DNA from: Planctomycetota bacterium
Lineage (GTDB): Bacteria; Planctomycetota; Phycisphaerae; Sedimentisphaerales; Anaerohalosphaeraceae
Direction: 5' to 3'
Length of the DNA stretch: 7,774 nt
Assembly: GCA_003644175.1 (NCBI GenBank)
Contig: QNBS01000099.1
Span: forward strand, 1-7,774
Positions 1-6,109 of this stretch are shown here, piece after piece. Made by a program: the position numbers and the translations under genes. Each line of letters begins with the position of its first letter. Within the stretch, counting starts at the first letter, position 1. The notes below the pieces were generated by a model. The model worked only from the letters and a program-made list of their open reading frames with translations. It was not told the DNA's origin and did no database searches.

Positions 1-141
1 CTCCTCCGCGTCCCCGGGCTGGGCCCTGTTACCGTAAACAGGATTCTCAAAAAACGCAGATCCGGCAAATTGACGCGCATCCGGGATATCGGCAAGGTCG
101 GCACGCTCCTGTGCAAGGCACAAAACTACCTGACTTTCTGA
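1..141 (+). CDS. Radical SAM DNA modification/repair-type protein, C-terminal end only (partial)
   Basis: The frame is open from base 1 and stops at TGA 139-141, giving the last 46 residues of a protein that begins outside the window. The visible part contains LLRVPGLGPVTVNRIL, a helix-hairpin-helix signature (hydrophobic, VPGLG hairpin, hydrophobic) of the kind that binds DNA backbone. It is followed by a basic stretch KKRRSGKLTRIRDI and a short tail ending AQNYLTF. From family knowledge, this HhH tail, with 'RVPGxG' then 'RI...RR' then 'L..L..VG..L..A..Y', is typical of the C-terminus of the 'putative DNA modification/repair radical SAM protein' family. That family is usually around 400 residues and often sits next to a uracil-DNA-glycosylase-like partner. 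The CxxxCxxC cluster that would prove radical SAM chemistry is not in the window, so the family name rests on the tail alone. Other HhH proteins remain possible. It converges on the minus-strand gene ending at 180. Confidence 0.7.
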   Translation, partial: LLRVPGLGPVTVNRILKKRRSGKLTRIRDIGKVGTLLCKAQNYLTF

Positions 142-179
142 ACCCCACCCCTCGCCTGAATCAACATCGGTCCGTGGTG

Positions 180-935
180 CTACTTCAGTATCTGCAGCTT
201 ACGAATAACGGCCTTTGACCAGCGCACCGACCGAACCTGGGCGGCTATGAGCAAAATAGTGACGACAGCCCAGAGACCGGTGAAGCGCCCGAAGTAGAAA
301 ATGCAGTCGGCAAAGGGGCCGTCGCATGGCACGGGGTCCGCACAGAGCAGTTCGTCGGCGGTATAGATGGCGCCGACGACCGTACCGGGCAGACAGACCT
401 GCCAGGGAACGATCAAGACGAGCAGGAAAAGCGAAAGCAAAAAGGCCCGGGCAATATGATTTATCCCCCCGAGGCGACCGACAATGGATATCTTCAGGCT
501 CATCAGCAGAGTGAGGCTAAAGAGAACTACGGCGACGAAAAGGACGCAGTTGCAGATGGCTATGATGCAGAACATCTGCCTGCACGTGGGTCCGGCGGCG
601 GACAAACCGATTGCACTGAAACCGAATATCCCGGCCTGATTTCCGGACGCAGAGGACTCAGATGCCGCCGCGGCGGCTTCCATCGCCAGGGCGCCGGCCT
701 GTTCGACTGCGGACGCCTCGGCTGCGACTTCCGTGGGGACGCCTGTCGGTTCCGGACAGGAACAGTCGGATGTGTCGATAAGGTCCAGATAATTCATCCA
801 AAAGGCCGCCTGAAGCAGTATCAGGCAGACAAGGGAGATGAGAAACGCGAGATTCTTGAACGATTTGAAGGCGCCGGCCGCCCCGAGGCAGTCGGTCTCG
901 TCAACAATCGGCCCTGTCGGGTAATTTTCGTTCAT
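180..935 (-). CDS. Hypothetical cysteine-rich four-helix membrane protein
   Basis: This gene encodes 251 aa and I do not recognise the family. The frame extends upstream to an ATG at 983. I chose the ATG at 933-935 because on the minus strand it is preceded by TAGGAGACGGACTG, an AGGAG Shine-Dalgarno about 8 nt away, and because the extra 16 residues look unstructured. Hydrophobic segments lie at about residues 28-47, 121-147, 163-186 and 217-234. Between the first and second lies a loop of about 70 residues containing an Ala/Ser/Glu low-complexity run (about 68-98). There are 12 cysteines, many outside the helices: C16, C58 and C60 (CSC), C118, C123, C128, C130, C198, C204 and C211. The spacing could serve disulfides or metal binding, but no known motif is complete. 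The stop TAG is at 180-182, 38 bp from the stop of the convergent gene, and I see no clear shared terminator hairpin. A role in the envelope is inferred from the helices only. Confidence 0.8.
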   Translation of the reverse strand: MNENYPTGPIVDETDCLGAAGAFKSFKNLAFLISLVCLILLQAAFWMNYLDLIDTSDCSCPEPTGVPTEVAAEASAVEQAGALAMEAAAAASESSASGNQAGIFGFSAIGLSAAGPTCRQMFCIIAICNCVLFVAVVLFSLTLLMSLKISIVGRLGGINHIARAFLLSLFLLVLIVPWQVCLPGTVVGAIYTADELLCADPVPCDGPFADCIFYFGRFTGLWAVVTILLIAAQVRSVRWSKAVIRKLQILK

Positions 936-1200
936 CAGTCCGTCTCCTAACGGCAAGTTCGGTTCTAAATGACTCAATGGCACTATTCATATATATCGTC
1001 CAAATGACGCCGGTAATGAACCGTTTTCAAAGCCACTTTATATTGGCGGAATAATTTGCAACAAATCCCTGATATTTGGGCCATTGGCGATGTAACTTTT
1101 CAAAAGGTGCGTATTTTTCTTGCAATGGCGACGGCGTTCTATATACTCTGGGATTCTAAAGTCTGAGAAAACCGCAGTTTTGATATGAAAAGGTAGCTAT
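936..1200. promoter_or_regulatory. Divergent intergenic region (265 bp) with two-way promoter candidates
   Basis: No gene is visible here; the genes on both sides are transcribed away from it. For the minus-strand gene the best pair I find is TTGTTG (minus strand, 1064-1059) and TATAAA (1042-1037), with 16 bp between them. That is a good -10 with a poor -35, and an AT run at 989-997 is an alternative -10. For the plus strand see the separate promoter entry. TTTTCAAA occurs twice (1024-1031 and 1097-1104). The second copy lies inside the perfect palindrome CTTTT-C-AAAAG at 1096-1106, and CGGT-aatga-ACCG at 1011-1023 is a further small inverted repeat. Any of these could be a regulator site, but they are short enough to occur by chance. 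Confidence 0.4.
1120..1147 (+). promoter_or_regulatory. Sigma-70-like promoter for the SurA/PpiD-like gene
   Basis: TTGCAA (1120-1125) and TATACT (1142-1147) are separated by 16 bp. The -10 matches the consensus at 5 of 6 positions and the -35 at 4 of 6. Transcription would start near 1154, leaving a leader of about 46 nt that contains a weak AAAAC-CGCA-GTTTT hairpin (1168-1181) and the AAAAGG ribosome site at 1188-1193. It would drive the three-gene cluster 1201-4116. Confidence 0.5.
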
Positions 1201-3438
1201 ATGAGTCTTGTAAGATGGATGCGTAAGAATAACCGCAAGATAATGGCGTTTGTGGTTGTCATGATCATGCTGGGTTTTGTCGGGGGCGTCGGCCTGCAGC
1301 AATACCTCAGCCGTGTGGGTGCAGGCAGGGGCACAGTGCGGGCCTATTACCTCGATGACAGGAAAATCAAGGACGTAGATCGCCGCCGGGCGGATAATGA
1401 GTTAAGAGTATTGCGATCGTTGTTTGCAGGGCAAATGCTTCGTTATCGTCAGACGATATTTGGGACTCCCGATTTCAAGTCTCGTCTTTTGGCGGAGATT
1501 CTTTTTCCTGATTCGCAATCCGCTGCAATGGCCAATGTCGAGATGTATCAGGCGACGGCGCGGGGCCAGTTGAATGTCAGCAGCGCCGACATCGATGCAT
1601 TCTTCAAGCAGGTCGGCCCAAGCAGAGACATCTACTGGATACTGCTCAAAGCCGAGGCTAAGCGCGCCGGTTGTGTCATTTCCCGCAGCCAGGCCAGAGC
1701 AACACTGGCCAAACTCATCCAGCAGCTATCAGAGGGGCGAGGCAGTGTAGCGATGTTATTGAGGAATGTCATAAGCACTCATCACATTCCGGAAGAAGAG
1801 ATCGTGCGGATATTCGCCGACCTGCTCGGCGTCATGGCGTATTCCGATATTGTTACGAGCAGTGAAGCGGCGACTACCGATGAAATTCGTGCGGCTATCG
1901 GGCGGGCGGGCGAGAAACTGAACGCGGAAGTTGTGCAGTTCAAGGCAAGCGATTTCCTGGAGGAACAGACCGATCCCAATCAGGCGTCTATGATAGCGCA
2001 GTTCGAGGCGTATAAGAGATATGAGGCCGGCCAACAGAGCGATGAGAACCCGTACGGTTTCGGTTACAAACTTCCTGATCGGGTGCAGCTTGAATACGTC
2101 ATCGTCAGAATGAAGGACGTTGAAAAGCTGATTGCCCCGCCCACTCAGGACGATATGGAAAAGTACTATAACGACAATATCGACCGTTTCAAAGAGGAAG
2201 TGCAGCTCGACCCCAACGATCCTGATTCGACGAGCGAGCGGGTGAAGGACTATGCCGACGTCGCCGGTGAGGTTCGGCGCAGTCTCATCGAGGAGAGAAA
2301 AGAGCGATTAGCAAACCTCGTCATCAACGATGCACTGGACCTTGCTGAGGCAGGTTTTGGCGGCATGGATAGGGACAAGGCAACCGGCAAGGATTTCGAG
2401 GCGGCGGCGGTGGGTTATGACGAGGTTGTAAGCCAATTAGCGGACAAACACAGCATCACGGCGCAGGCGGGCAAAACGGGCATGTTGAGTCAAGCCGATC
2501 TGTCCGATGATTCGAACCTGGGGATGCTGTCGATGGAAGGGCAGAGCCGGCTTCCTGTAGACCTGCGGAAACTGGTTTTTGCAATCGAGCAACTCGGCGC
2601 AACCGAGATGGGACGTTTCGAGGCGCCGGCGCCCCGGATGTGGGAAAACATCGGCCCGTTGCGAGACAGGTTCGGCAGTATCCTGGCGGTGGTGCGAGTC
2701 GTCGGCGCAGCCAAGGCCGAGGTCCCGGCCGACATTAATGTCAGCTACAGCACCAAGCGCTCCGTCGCCGATGAGCCGGATAAGCCCGACAAGACAGCCG
2801 AAGAAGTTCATTCGGTCTCCGCAAAGGTATCGGCAGACTGCCGGCTTGTCGCGGCGATGACCACGGCCAAAGCCAGAGCGGACGAATTTGTCAAGCTGAC
2901 GGCGCTTAAGACCTGGCAGGAGGCCATCGATGAGTACAACAAAGCCCACGAGAAGAAAGATGAATCGGGCAATCCTATTGCAGGGTCCCGACTGATAAGC
3001 CGGAAGCTGACAAATCGCGTTCGGACGTCCCGGCAGGACCTGAACGCAAGTGTGGAGCGTTTTGCCGACAATCCGTACATCAATATCAAGGACGTGATCG
3101 AATCCAAGAAGCTCAACGACAAACTGTACGAACTGTTGGGCGACGACAAGACCGAAGCCAAAGATATCAATGCTGTCCTGAAGTTCGAGTTCAATGCAAG
3201 TTATTATGTCGTCAAGGACATCTCGCGGACAGAAGTAACCAGGGACGAGTATCTGGAGAGCAAGGCGCCGACGGCCCTTCGACTGAACGCCGGCAGATCG
3301 AACAGTCTGGCGCTGACCCATTTCAATCCGGACAATATTTTCGAACGGATGAATTTCCGCTGGGCACAGTCGGATGCCGACGACAAAGAAAAGGCCCCGG
3401 AGAAAGCCGAAGACAAACAACGCGAGGATTCCGCCTGA
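1201..3438 (+). CDS. Membrane-anchored SurA/PpiD-like protein, apparently lacking a PPIase domain
   Basis: This gene encodes 745 aa. The ATG is preceded by AAAAGG with 7 nt spacing. The N-terminus (MSLVRWMRKNNRKI) is basic and followed by one hydrophobic segment at about residues 14-32, so it is a signal anchor with the bulk of the protein outside the cytoplasm. This is the topology of the periplasmic folding factor PpiD. Residues from about 105 to 330 resemble the SurA/PpiD N-terminal chaperone region: helical, with WILLKAEAKRAGCVIS near 146-161, then a strand-like DRVQLEYVIV (293-302) and a 'YYNDNIDRF' helix (322-330), matching the PpiD pattern of a beta strand followed by 'I..YY...K..F'. 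In PpiD the parvulin domain follows here, whereas this protein goes straight to the charged helix VRRSLIEERKERLANL. A later FGSILAVVRVVGA (about 490-502) loosely resembles a parvulin end. The C-terminus is very charged (K/E/D). The most likely role is an extracytoplasmic chaperone or scaffold; catalysis is doubtful. Its TGA overlaps the next ATG. Confidence 0.85.
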   Translation: MSLVRWMRKNNRKIMAFVVVMIMLGFVGGVGLQQYLSRVGAGRGTVRAYYLDDRKIKDVDRRRADNELRVLRSLFAGQMLRYRQTIFGTPDFKSRLLAEILFPDSQSAAMANVEMYQATARGQLNVSSADIDAFFKQVGPSRDIYWILLKAEAKRAGCVISRSQARATLAKLIQQLSEGRGSVAMLLRNVISTHHIPEEEIVRIFADLLGVMAYSDIVTSSEAATTDEIRAAIGRAGEKLNAEVVQFKASDFLEEQTDPNQASMIAQFEAYKRYEAGQQSDENPYGFGYKLPDRVQLEYVIVRMKDVEKLIAPPTQDDMEKYYNDNIDRFKEEVQLDPNDPDSTSERVKDYADVAGEVRRSLIEERKERLANLVINDALDLAEAGFGGMDRDKATGKDFEAAAVGYDEVVSQLADKHSITAQAGKTGMLSQADLSDDSNLGMLSMEGQSRLPVDLRKLVFAIEQLGATEMGRFEAPAPRMWENIGPLRDRFGSILAVVRVVGAAKAEVPADINVSYSTKRSVADEPDKPDKTAEEVHSVSAKVSADCRLVAAMTTAKARADEFVKLTALKTWQEAIDEYNKAHEKKDESGNPIAGSRLISRKLTNRVRTSRQDLNASVERFADNPYINIKDVIESKKLNDKLYELLGDDKTEAKDINAVLKFEFNASYYVVKDISRTEVTRDEYLESKAPTALRLNAGRSNSLALTHFNPDNIFERMNFRWAQSDADDKEKAPEKAEDKQREDSA

Positions 3439-3875
3439 TGACGACGAAAAACAAGGTTGATCACGGTTTGCTGCTGATTGTGGTGGGCCTGGCGGCATGG
3501 GCCGTGCCGGGCGGGGGGCATTTTATCATCAAGGAACGCAAGCGGGCGATCATTATTTTTGTCACGGTCACGCTGACGTTTCTGGCGGGCCTTTATGTCG
3601 GGTCGATCGCGGTGATCGATCGGGTCGGCGCCAAGCCCTGGTACGCCGCACAAATCATGGCCTCGCCGGCGGTGGGATTGATAGGGAACATCGTGGAAGT
3701 GTCGGTAGATGAGGCAGGCAATCGCAAGTATGTCAGTTACGGTCGAGGCCATGACGTCGGTCAGATTTATACAAGCATCGCCGGCATGCTGAACCTGTTG
3801 TGCATCATAAGCGCTGTGTATATGACCTGGTGCGGCAGAGGTGAAATGATAGGAGCCGAAGAAGATGACACCTGA
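3438..3875 (+). CDS. DUF6677-like small membrane protein
   Basis: This gene encodes 145 aa. Its ATG shares a base with the upstream stop (TGATG at 3436-3440), and GAGGA (3424-3428, 9 nt away) inside the upstream gene serves as ribosome site, so translation is probably coupled. The first helix contains AAWAVPGGGHFII (about residues 19-31), a Pro-Gly-Gly-Gly-His-Phe turn like that of small TM2-type and DUF6677 proteins. A basic KERKR follows, then a second helix at about 37-60. After a polar stretch of about 50 residues, GQIYTSIAGMLNLLCIISAVY (about 108-128) forms a third helix. The 'YT-AGMLNLL' pattern fits my memory of the DUF6677 family of Planctomycetota, whose function is unknown. The assignment rests on this pattern, not on a search. 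Position suggests it works with, or is co-produced with, the anchored chaperone-like protein. Confidence 0.85.
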   Translation: MTTKNKVDHGLLLIVVGLAAWAVPGGGHFIIKERKRAIIIFVTVTLTFLAGLYVGSIAVIDRVGAKPWYAAQIMASPAVGLIGNIVEVSVDEAGNRKYVSYGRGHDVGQIYTSIAGMLNLLCIISAVYMTWCGRGEMIGAEEDDT

Positions 3876-4116
3876 TATGGGCGCAATCCTCGGGGCTTTT
3901 ACGGTCCCTATTGATATTCCGACGGATCCGATGTCAACGCTGTGGATGTTTCCCCTGTTGCTGTCGATCTCCATCGTTTACAAGGCGACCAAAATGCGAG
4001 TGCTCTTTGCCCGAAGATTCGCAAAGGAAGTAGCAGTTTTGTTCGGCACGATAAGTGTCTTTATGGTTTTCTTAGGGGTGGTTCTTATCCTCCTGGTCAA
4101 GCTGCTGACAGAATAG
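3865..4116 (+). CDS. Small two-helix membrane protein, hypothetical
   Basis: This gene encodes 83 aa. It overlaps the end of the previous gene by 11 nt. AGGAG at 3851-3855 stands 9 nt before the ATG, a good ribosome site that supports it as a real gene despite its size. Hydrophobic segments at about residues 24-41 and 57-80 flank a short basic loop (KATKMRVLFARRFAKE), so by the positive-inside rule the loop should be cytoplasmic and both ends external. I recognise no family. The same-strand overlap and tight spacing make it the third gene of the cluster starting at 1201. It could be a subunit or stabiliser of the DUF6677-like protein, but that is inference from position. The gene ends at TAG 4114-4116, and no clear hairpin terminator follows. 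Confidence 0.8.
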   Translation: MTPDMGAILGAFTVPIDIPTDPMSTLWMFPLLLSISIVYKATKMRVLFARRFAKEVAVLFGTISVFMVFLGVVLILLVKLLTE

Positions 4117-4364
4117 CAACTCATACCAATCCCACTCCAGAAGTGTGCGTTCTATGTGATGGACTGTTCGGACTTGTTGGACGTGTGGTGGTGGGTGGAG
4201 AGGCACAATATGTTGTGGTTTGGGTTTTTTGGGGGGGCTAAATAGTTTTTGCTTGACTTTTGGGTGGGTGGGTACTATTCTTTTTTGGGAAATCAGTCGA
4301 TGAGGGCGATATATACACCGGTTTATACATTGTTTTGTCTTTTCTGGTTTTGGGGTTGATTGCT
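4117..4364. other. T/G-rich intergenic region (248 bp)
   Basis: No gene is supported here. The plus strand is strongly skewed to G and T, with runs such as T6-G7 (4225-4237) and GGGTGGGTGGG (4262-4272), unlike the coding DNA on either side. A short imperfect 9-nt periodicity is visible at 4161-4187 (GGACTGTTC, GGACTTGTT, GGACGTGTG). I found no convincing stem-loop terminator for the upstream cluster. The second half holds the promoter candidate and leader of the lipoprotein gene. Confidence 0.6.
4253..4281 (+). promoter_or_regulatory. Sigma-70-like promoter for the FlgI-like lipoprotein gene
   Basis: TTGACT (4253-4258, 5 of 6 consensus bases) is followed after exactly 17 bp by TATTCT (4276-4281, 4 of 6); an overlapping TACTAT at 4273 is an alternative -10 with a short spacer. 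The spacer contains GGGTGGGTGGG. Transcription would begin near 4288, giving a leader of about 77 nt to the ATG at 4365. This placement argues against a start upstream of 4290 for the following gene. Confidence 0.5.
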
Positions 4365-6017
4365 ATGTATTATTCGGTAAAGCGAATATTGGTGTTATTT
4401 TGCGCTGTTGGGCTTTTGATGGGGCTGTATGGGTGCGCCCCGGAGGTTAAAGAGCCCGAGCCCGAGCCTGAGCAGCCTCCTAATCTGGATGCTGCTGTTG
4501 GTGAATTCGGCGAGTTGTTTCAGTATTCGGCGGTTGCGGTGAAGGGTTACGGTATCGTTGCGGGCCTTCCGGGCACGGGTTCGAGTGAATGCCCTCCCGA
4601 TCTGCGGCAGGCGCTGGTGAAGTATATCCTCAGAGAGACCGGCAGCGGGGCGACGGTAAATCCGAACAAGTTTATTGACAGCCTCGATACTGCGGTTGTG
4701 GAGATCTACGGAACAATCCCGCCGATCGCGTTTAAGGGAGATCGTTTCGATATCCGGGTGGCGGCGTTTTCGAGTACGCAAACGACGTCCCTTGCCGGCG
4801 GTACGCTTTATCCGGCCGAACTCAAGGAGATGTCCCGTCTGGTGAGTTTTGAGGGGTACACGGCCGTACTTGCACGGGCGGCTGGTCCGGTCTTTATCAA
4901 TAATCTCGACGGCGACAAGGGCCGTACAAGCGGTTATGTCCTTGGGGGGGGAACGGTCGTGGAAGGCGTCAAACTGGCGATCGGGCTTTACAAACCGGGT
5001 TTTTTGGCTGCTGCGGCGGTGCGCAACCGGATAAACGAGCGTTTCGGCCCGAAAACCGCACAGGCGATTAGTCCGGGCGAGATCGACTTTACGATTCCGG
5101 CAAAGTACAGAAATCGCAAAGAGCAGTTTCTGAACATGCTGAGACTGCTGTATCTGTCGGACGACGGGCAGCTTCTGGACCGGCGAATCGATATGCTCAT
5201 CGATGAATTAGTCTCGGCGAGCAATAAGATCAACGCCGAGCATGCCCTTGAAGCGATAGGCAGGCCGACGCTTGACAAGCTCTGGGAGCTGTTGGCGTCG
5301 GAGGATGAGATGGTTCGCTTCCATGCGGCAAGGTGCATGCTGAGCATCGGCGACGACAGGGCGCTTGTCGTGTTGGGGCAATTCACGCGGGAGGTCGGCT
5401 CGCCGCTGCGCGTGCCGGCCATCAGGGCCATCGGTTTGAGCGCCGAACGCAACAGCGCGATCCCGACTCTCGCCGGGCTGCTGGACGACGGCAACTTCGA
5501 GGTGGCATTCGCCGCTTATCAAGAGCTTTACAGACTCCAGGATGTATCGGTGTCCAGGACCGTTGTGGCCAACAAGTTCTTTATCGATCATGTAACCCGT
5601 CGCGGACCGAAAACGATTCATGTTTCCCGGGAAGGGATGCCGCGGATCGTTCTTTTCGGCGTTCCGATACGGTGCAGCGATAACATCTTCGTCGAGTCGG
5701 AGGGCAAAGATATCGTCATTAACGCCCGTCCGGGTGAAAAATACGTCTCTGTGATGCGCCGACTTGCCAATCGCCCAAAGCTTGTGGGGCCCCTGCTTGC
5801 CGGCCGCGATGTGAGCGATATTATCCAGGCGCTTTGCGGGGACCCGGATGTCGAAAGGAGACCGATGACGCGACGGGGACTGGGCGTGTCGTATTCAGAC
5901 ATAATCTCTCTGCTTTCCAAGATGTGTGATACGGGCGCCGTCAAGGCTGATTTTGTCGCCGGCGAGATGACGACGGCGGGATCATTTCTGGAGAACATCG
6001 GGGGCAACGACCGATAA
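4365..6017 (+). CDS. FlgI-like (flagellar P-ring fold) lipoprotein with HEAT-repeat insertion
   Basis: This gene encodes 550 aa from the ATG at 4365, which I chose because it gives a compact lipoprotein signal and lies downstream of the promoter candidate. The frame stays open upstream to TTG 4260, and GGGG at 4352-4355 is a weak ribosome site. The signal runs MYYSVKR, then a hydrophobic stretch, then lipobox LYGC with C24 as the lipidated residue, followed by an EPEPEPEQPP linker. Residues from about 43 to 248 match FlgI landmarks in order: VKGYGIVAGLPGTG (59-72), the IPPIAFKGDRFDI strand pair, SLAGGTLYPAEL, GYVLGGGTV (190-198), INERFG, and SPGEIDFTIP (236-245). Residues from about 294 to 393 are paired helices of HEAT type. 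The end, LGVSYSDIISLLSKMCDTGAVKADF (506 on), matches the FlgI C-terminus. FlgI normally forms the periplasmic P-ring around the flagellar rod, has about 365 aa and is not lipidated. No flagellar neighbours are seen, so its role is open. Confidence 0.85.
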   Translation: MYYSVKRILVLFCAVGLLMGLYGCAPEVKEPEPEPEQPPNLDAAVGEFGELFQYSAVAVKGYGIVAGLPGTGSSECPPDLRQALVKYILRETGSGATVNPNKFIDSLDTAVVEIYGTIPPIAFKGDRFDIRVAAFSSTQTTSLAGGTLYPAELKEMSRLVSFEGYTAVLARAAGPVFINNLDGDKGRTSGYVLGGGTVVEGVKLAIGLYKPGFLAAAAVRNRINERFGPKTAQAISPGEIDFTIPAKYRNRKEQFLNMLRLLYLSDDGQLLDRRIDMLIDELVSASNKINAEHALEAIGRPTLDKLWELLASEDEMVRFHAARCMLSIGDDRALVVLGQFTREVGSPLRVPAIRAIGLSAERNSAIPTLAGLLDDGNFEVAFAAYQELYRLQDVSVSRTVVANKFFIDHVTRRGPKTIHVSREGMPRIVLFGVPIRCSDNIFVESEGKDIVINARPGEKYVSVMRRLANRPKLVGPLLAGRDVSDIIQALCGDPDVERRPMTRRGLGVSYSDIISLLSKMCDTGAVKADFVAGEMTTAGSFLENIGGNDR

Positions 6018-6023
6018 TACTGT

Positions 6024-6051
6024 TTGAAGTGTCGCCTTCCAATAGTACAAT
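6024..6051 (+). promoter_or_regulatory. Sigma-70-like promoter for smc
   Basis: TTGAAG (6024-6029) and TACAAT (6046-6051) are spaced by 16 bp and begin 7 bp after the stop codon of the lipoprotein gene. The -10 matches at 5 of 6 positions and the -35 at 4 of 6. The start of transcription would fall near 6058, about 50 nt before the smc ATG. This suggests smc can be expressed on its own, although read-through from upstream is possible because no terminator is visible between the genes. Confidence 0.45.
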
Positions 6052-6109
6052 GTGATCGGAAACGGAATGAAGAAAGTAACAGGGATGTATTCAGCATGGA
6101 GATCGGGTG

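Noticed and set aside
142..179. Shared terminator between the convergent genes
   Set aside because: I could not find a stem-loop with a T run on either strand in this 38-bp gap.
456..950. 164-codon plus-strand frame opposite the cysteine-rich membrane protein
   Set aside because: Composition is low-complexity, rich in G and R, without helices or motifs. The minus-strand frame has four good membrane helices and a strong ribosome site.
2437..3498. 353-codon open frame on the minus strand
   Set aside because: It is antisense to the 745-aa protein and spans its junction with the next gene; it has no recognisable domain, while the plus-strand genes have ribosome sites and coupled ends.
3204..3974. 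256-codon minus-strand frame across three plus-strand genes
   Set aside because: It covers parts of three coupled plus-strand genes and its translation looks like antisense noise.
4117..4240. Terminator or small RNA after the three-gene cluster
   Set aside because: Only a 4-bp stem (CACT/AGTG near 4134-4145) is visible, with no T run following; too weak to call.
4260..4364. Upstream extension of the FlgI-like gene to TTG 4260
   Set aside because: The extension would begin inside the promoter candidate and place a second hydrophobic stretch before a complete lipoprotein signal; ATG 4365 gives a normal signal peptide length.
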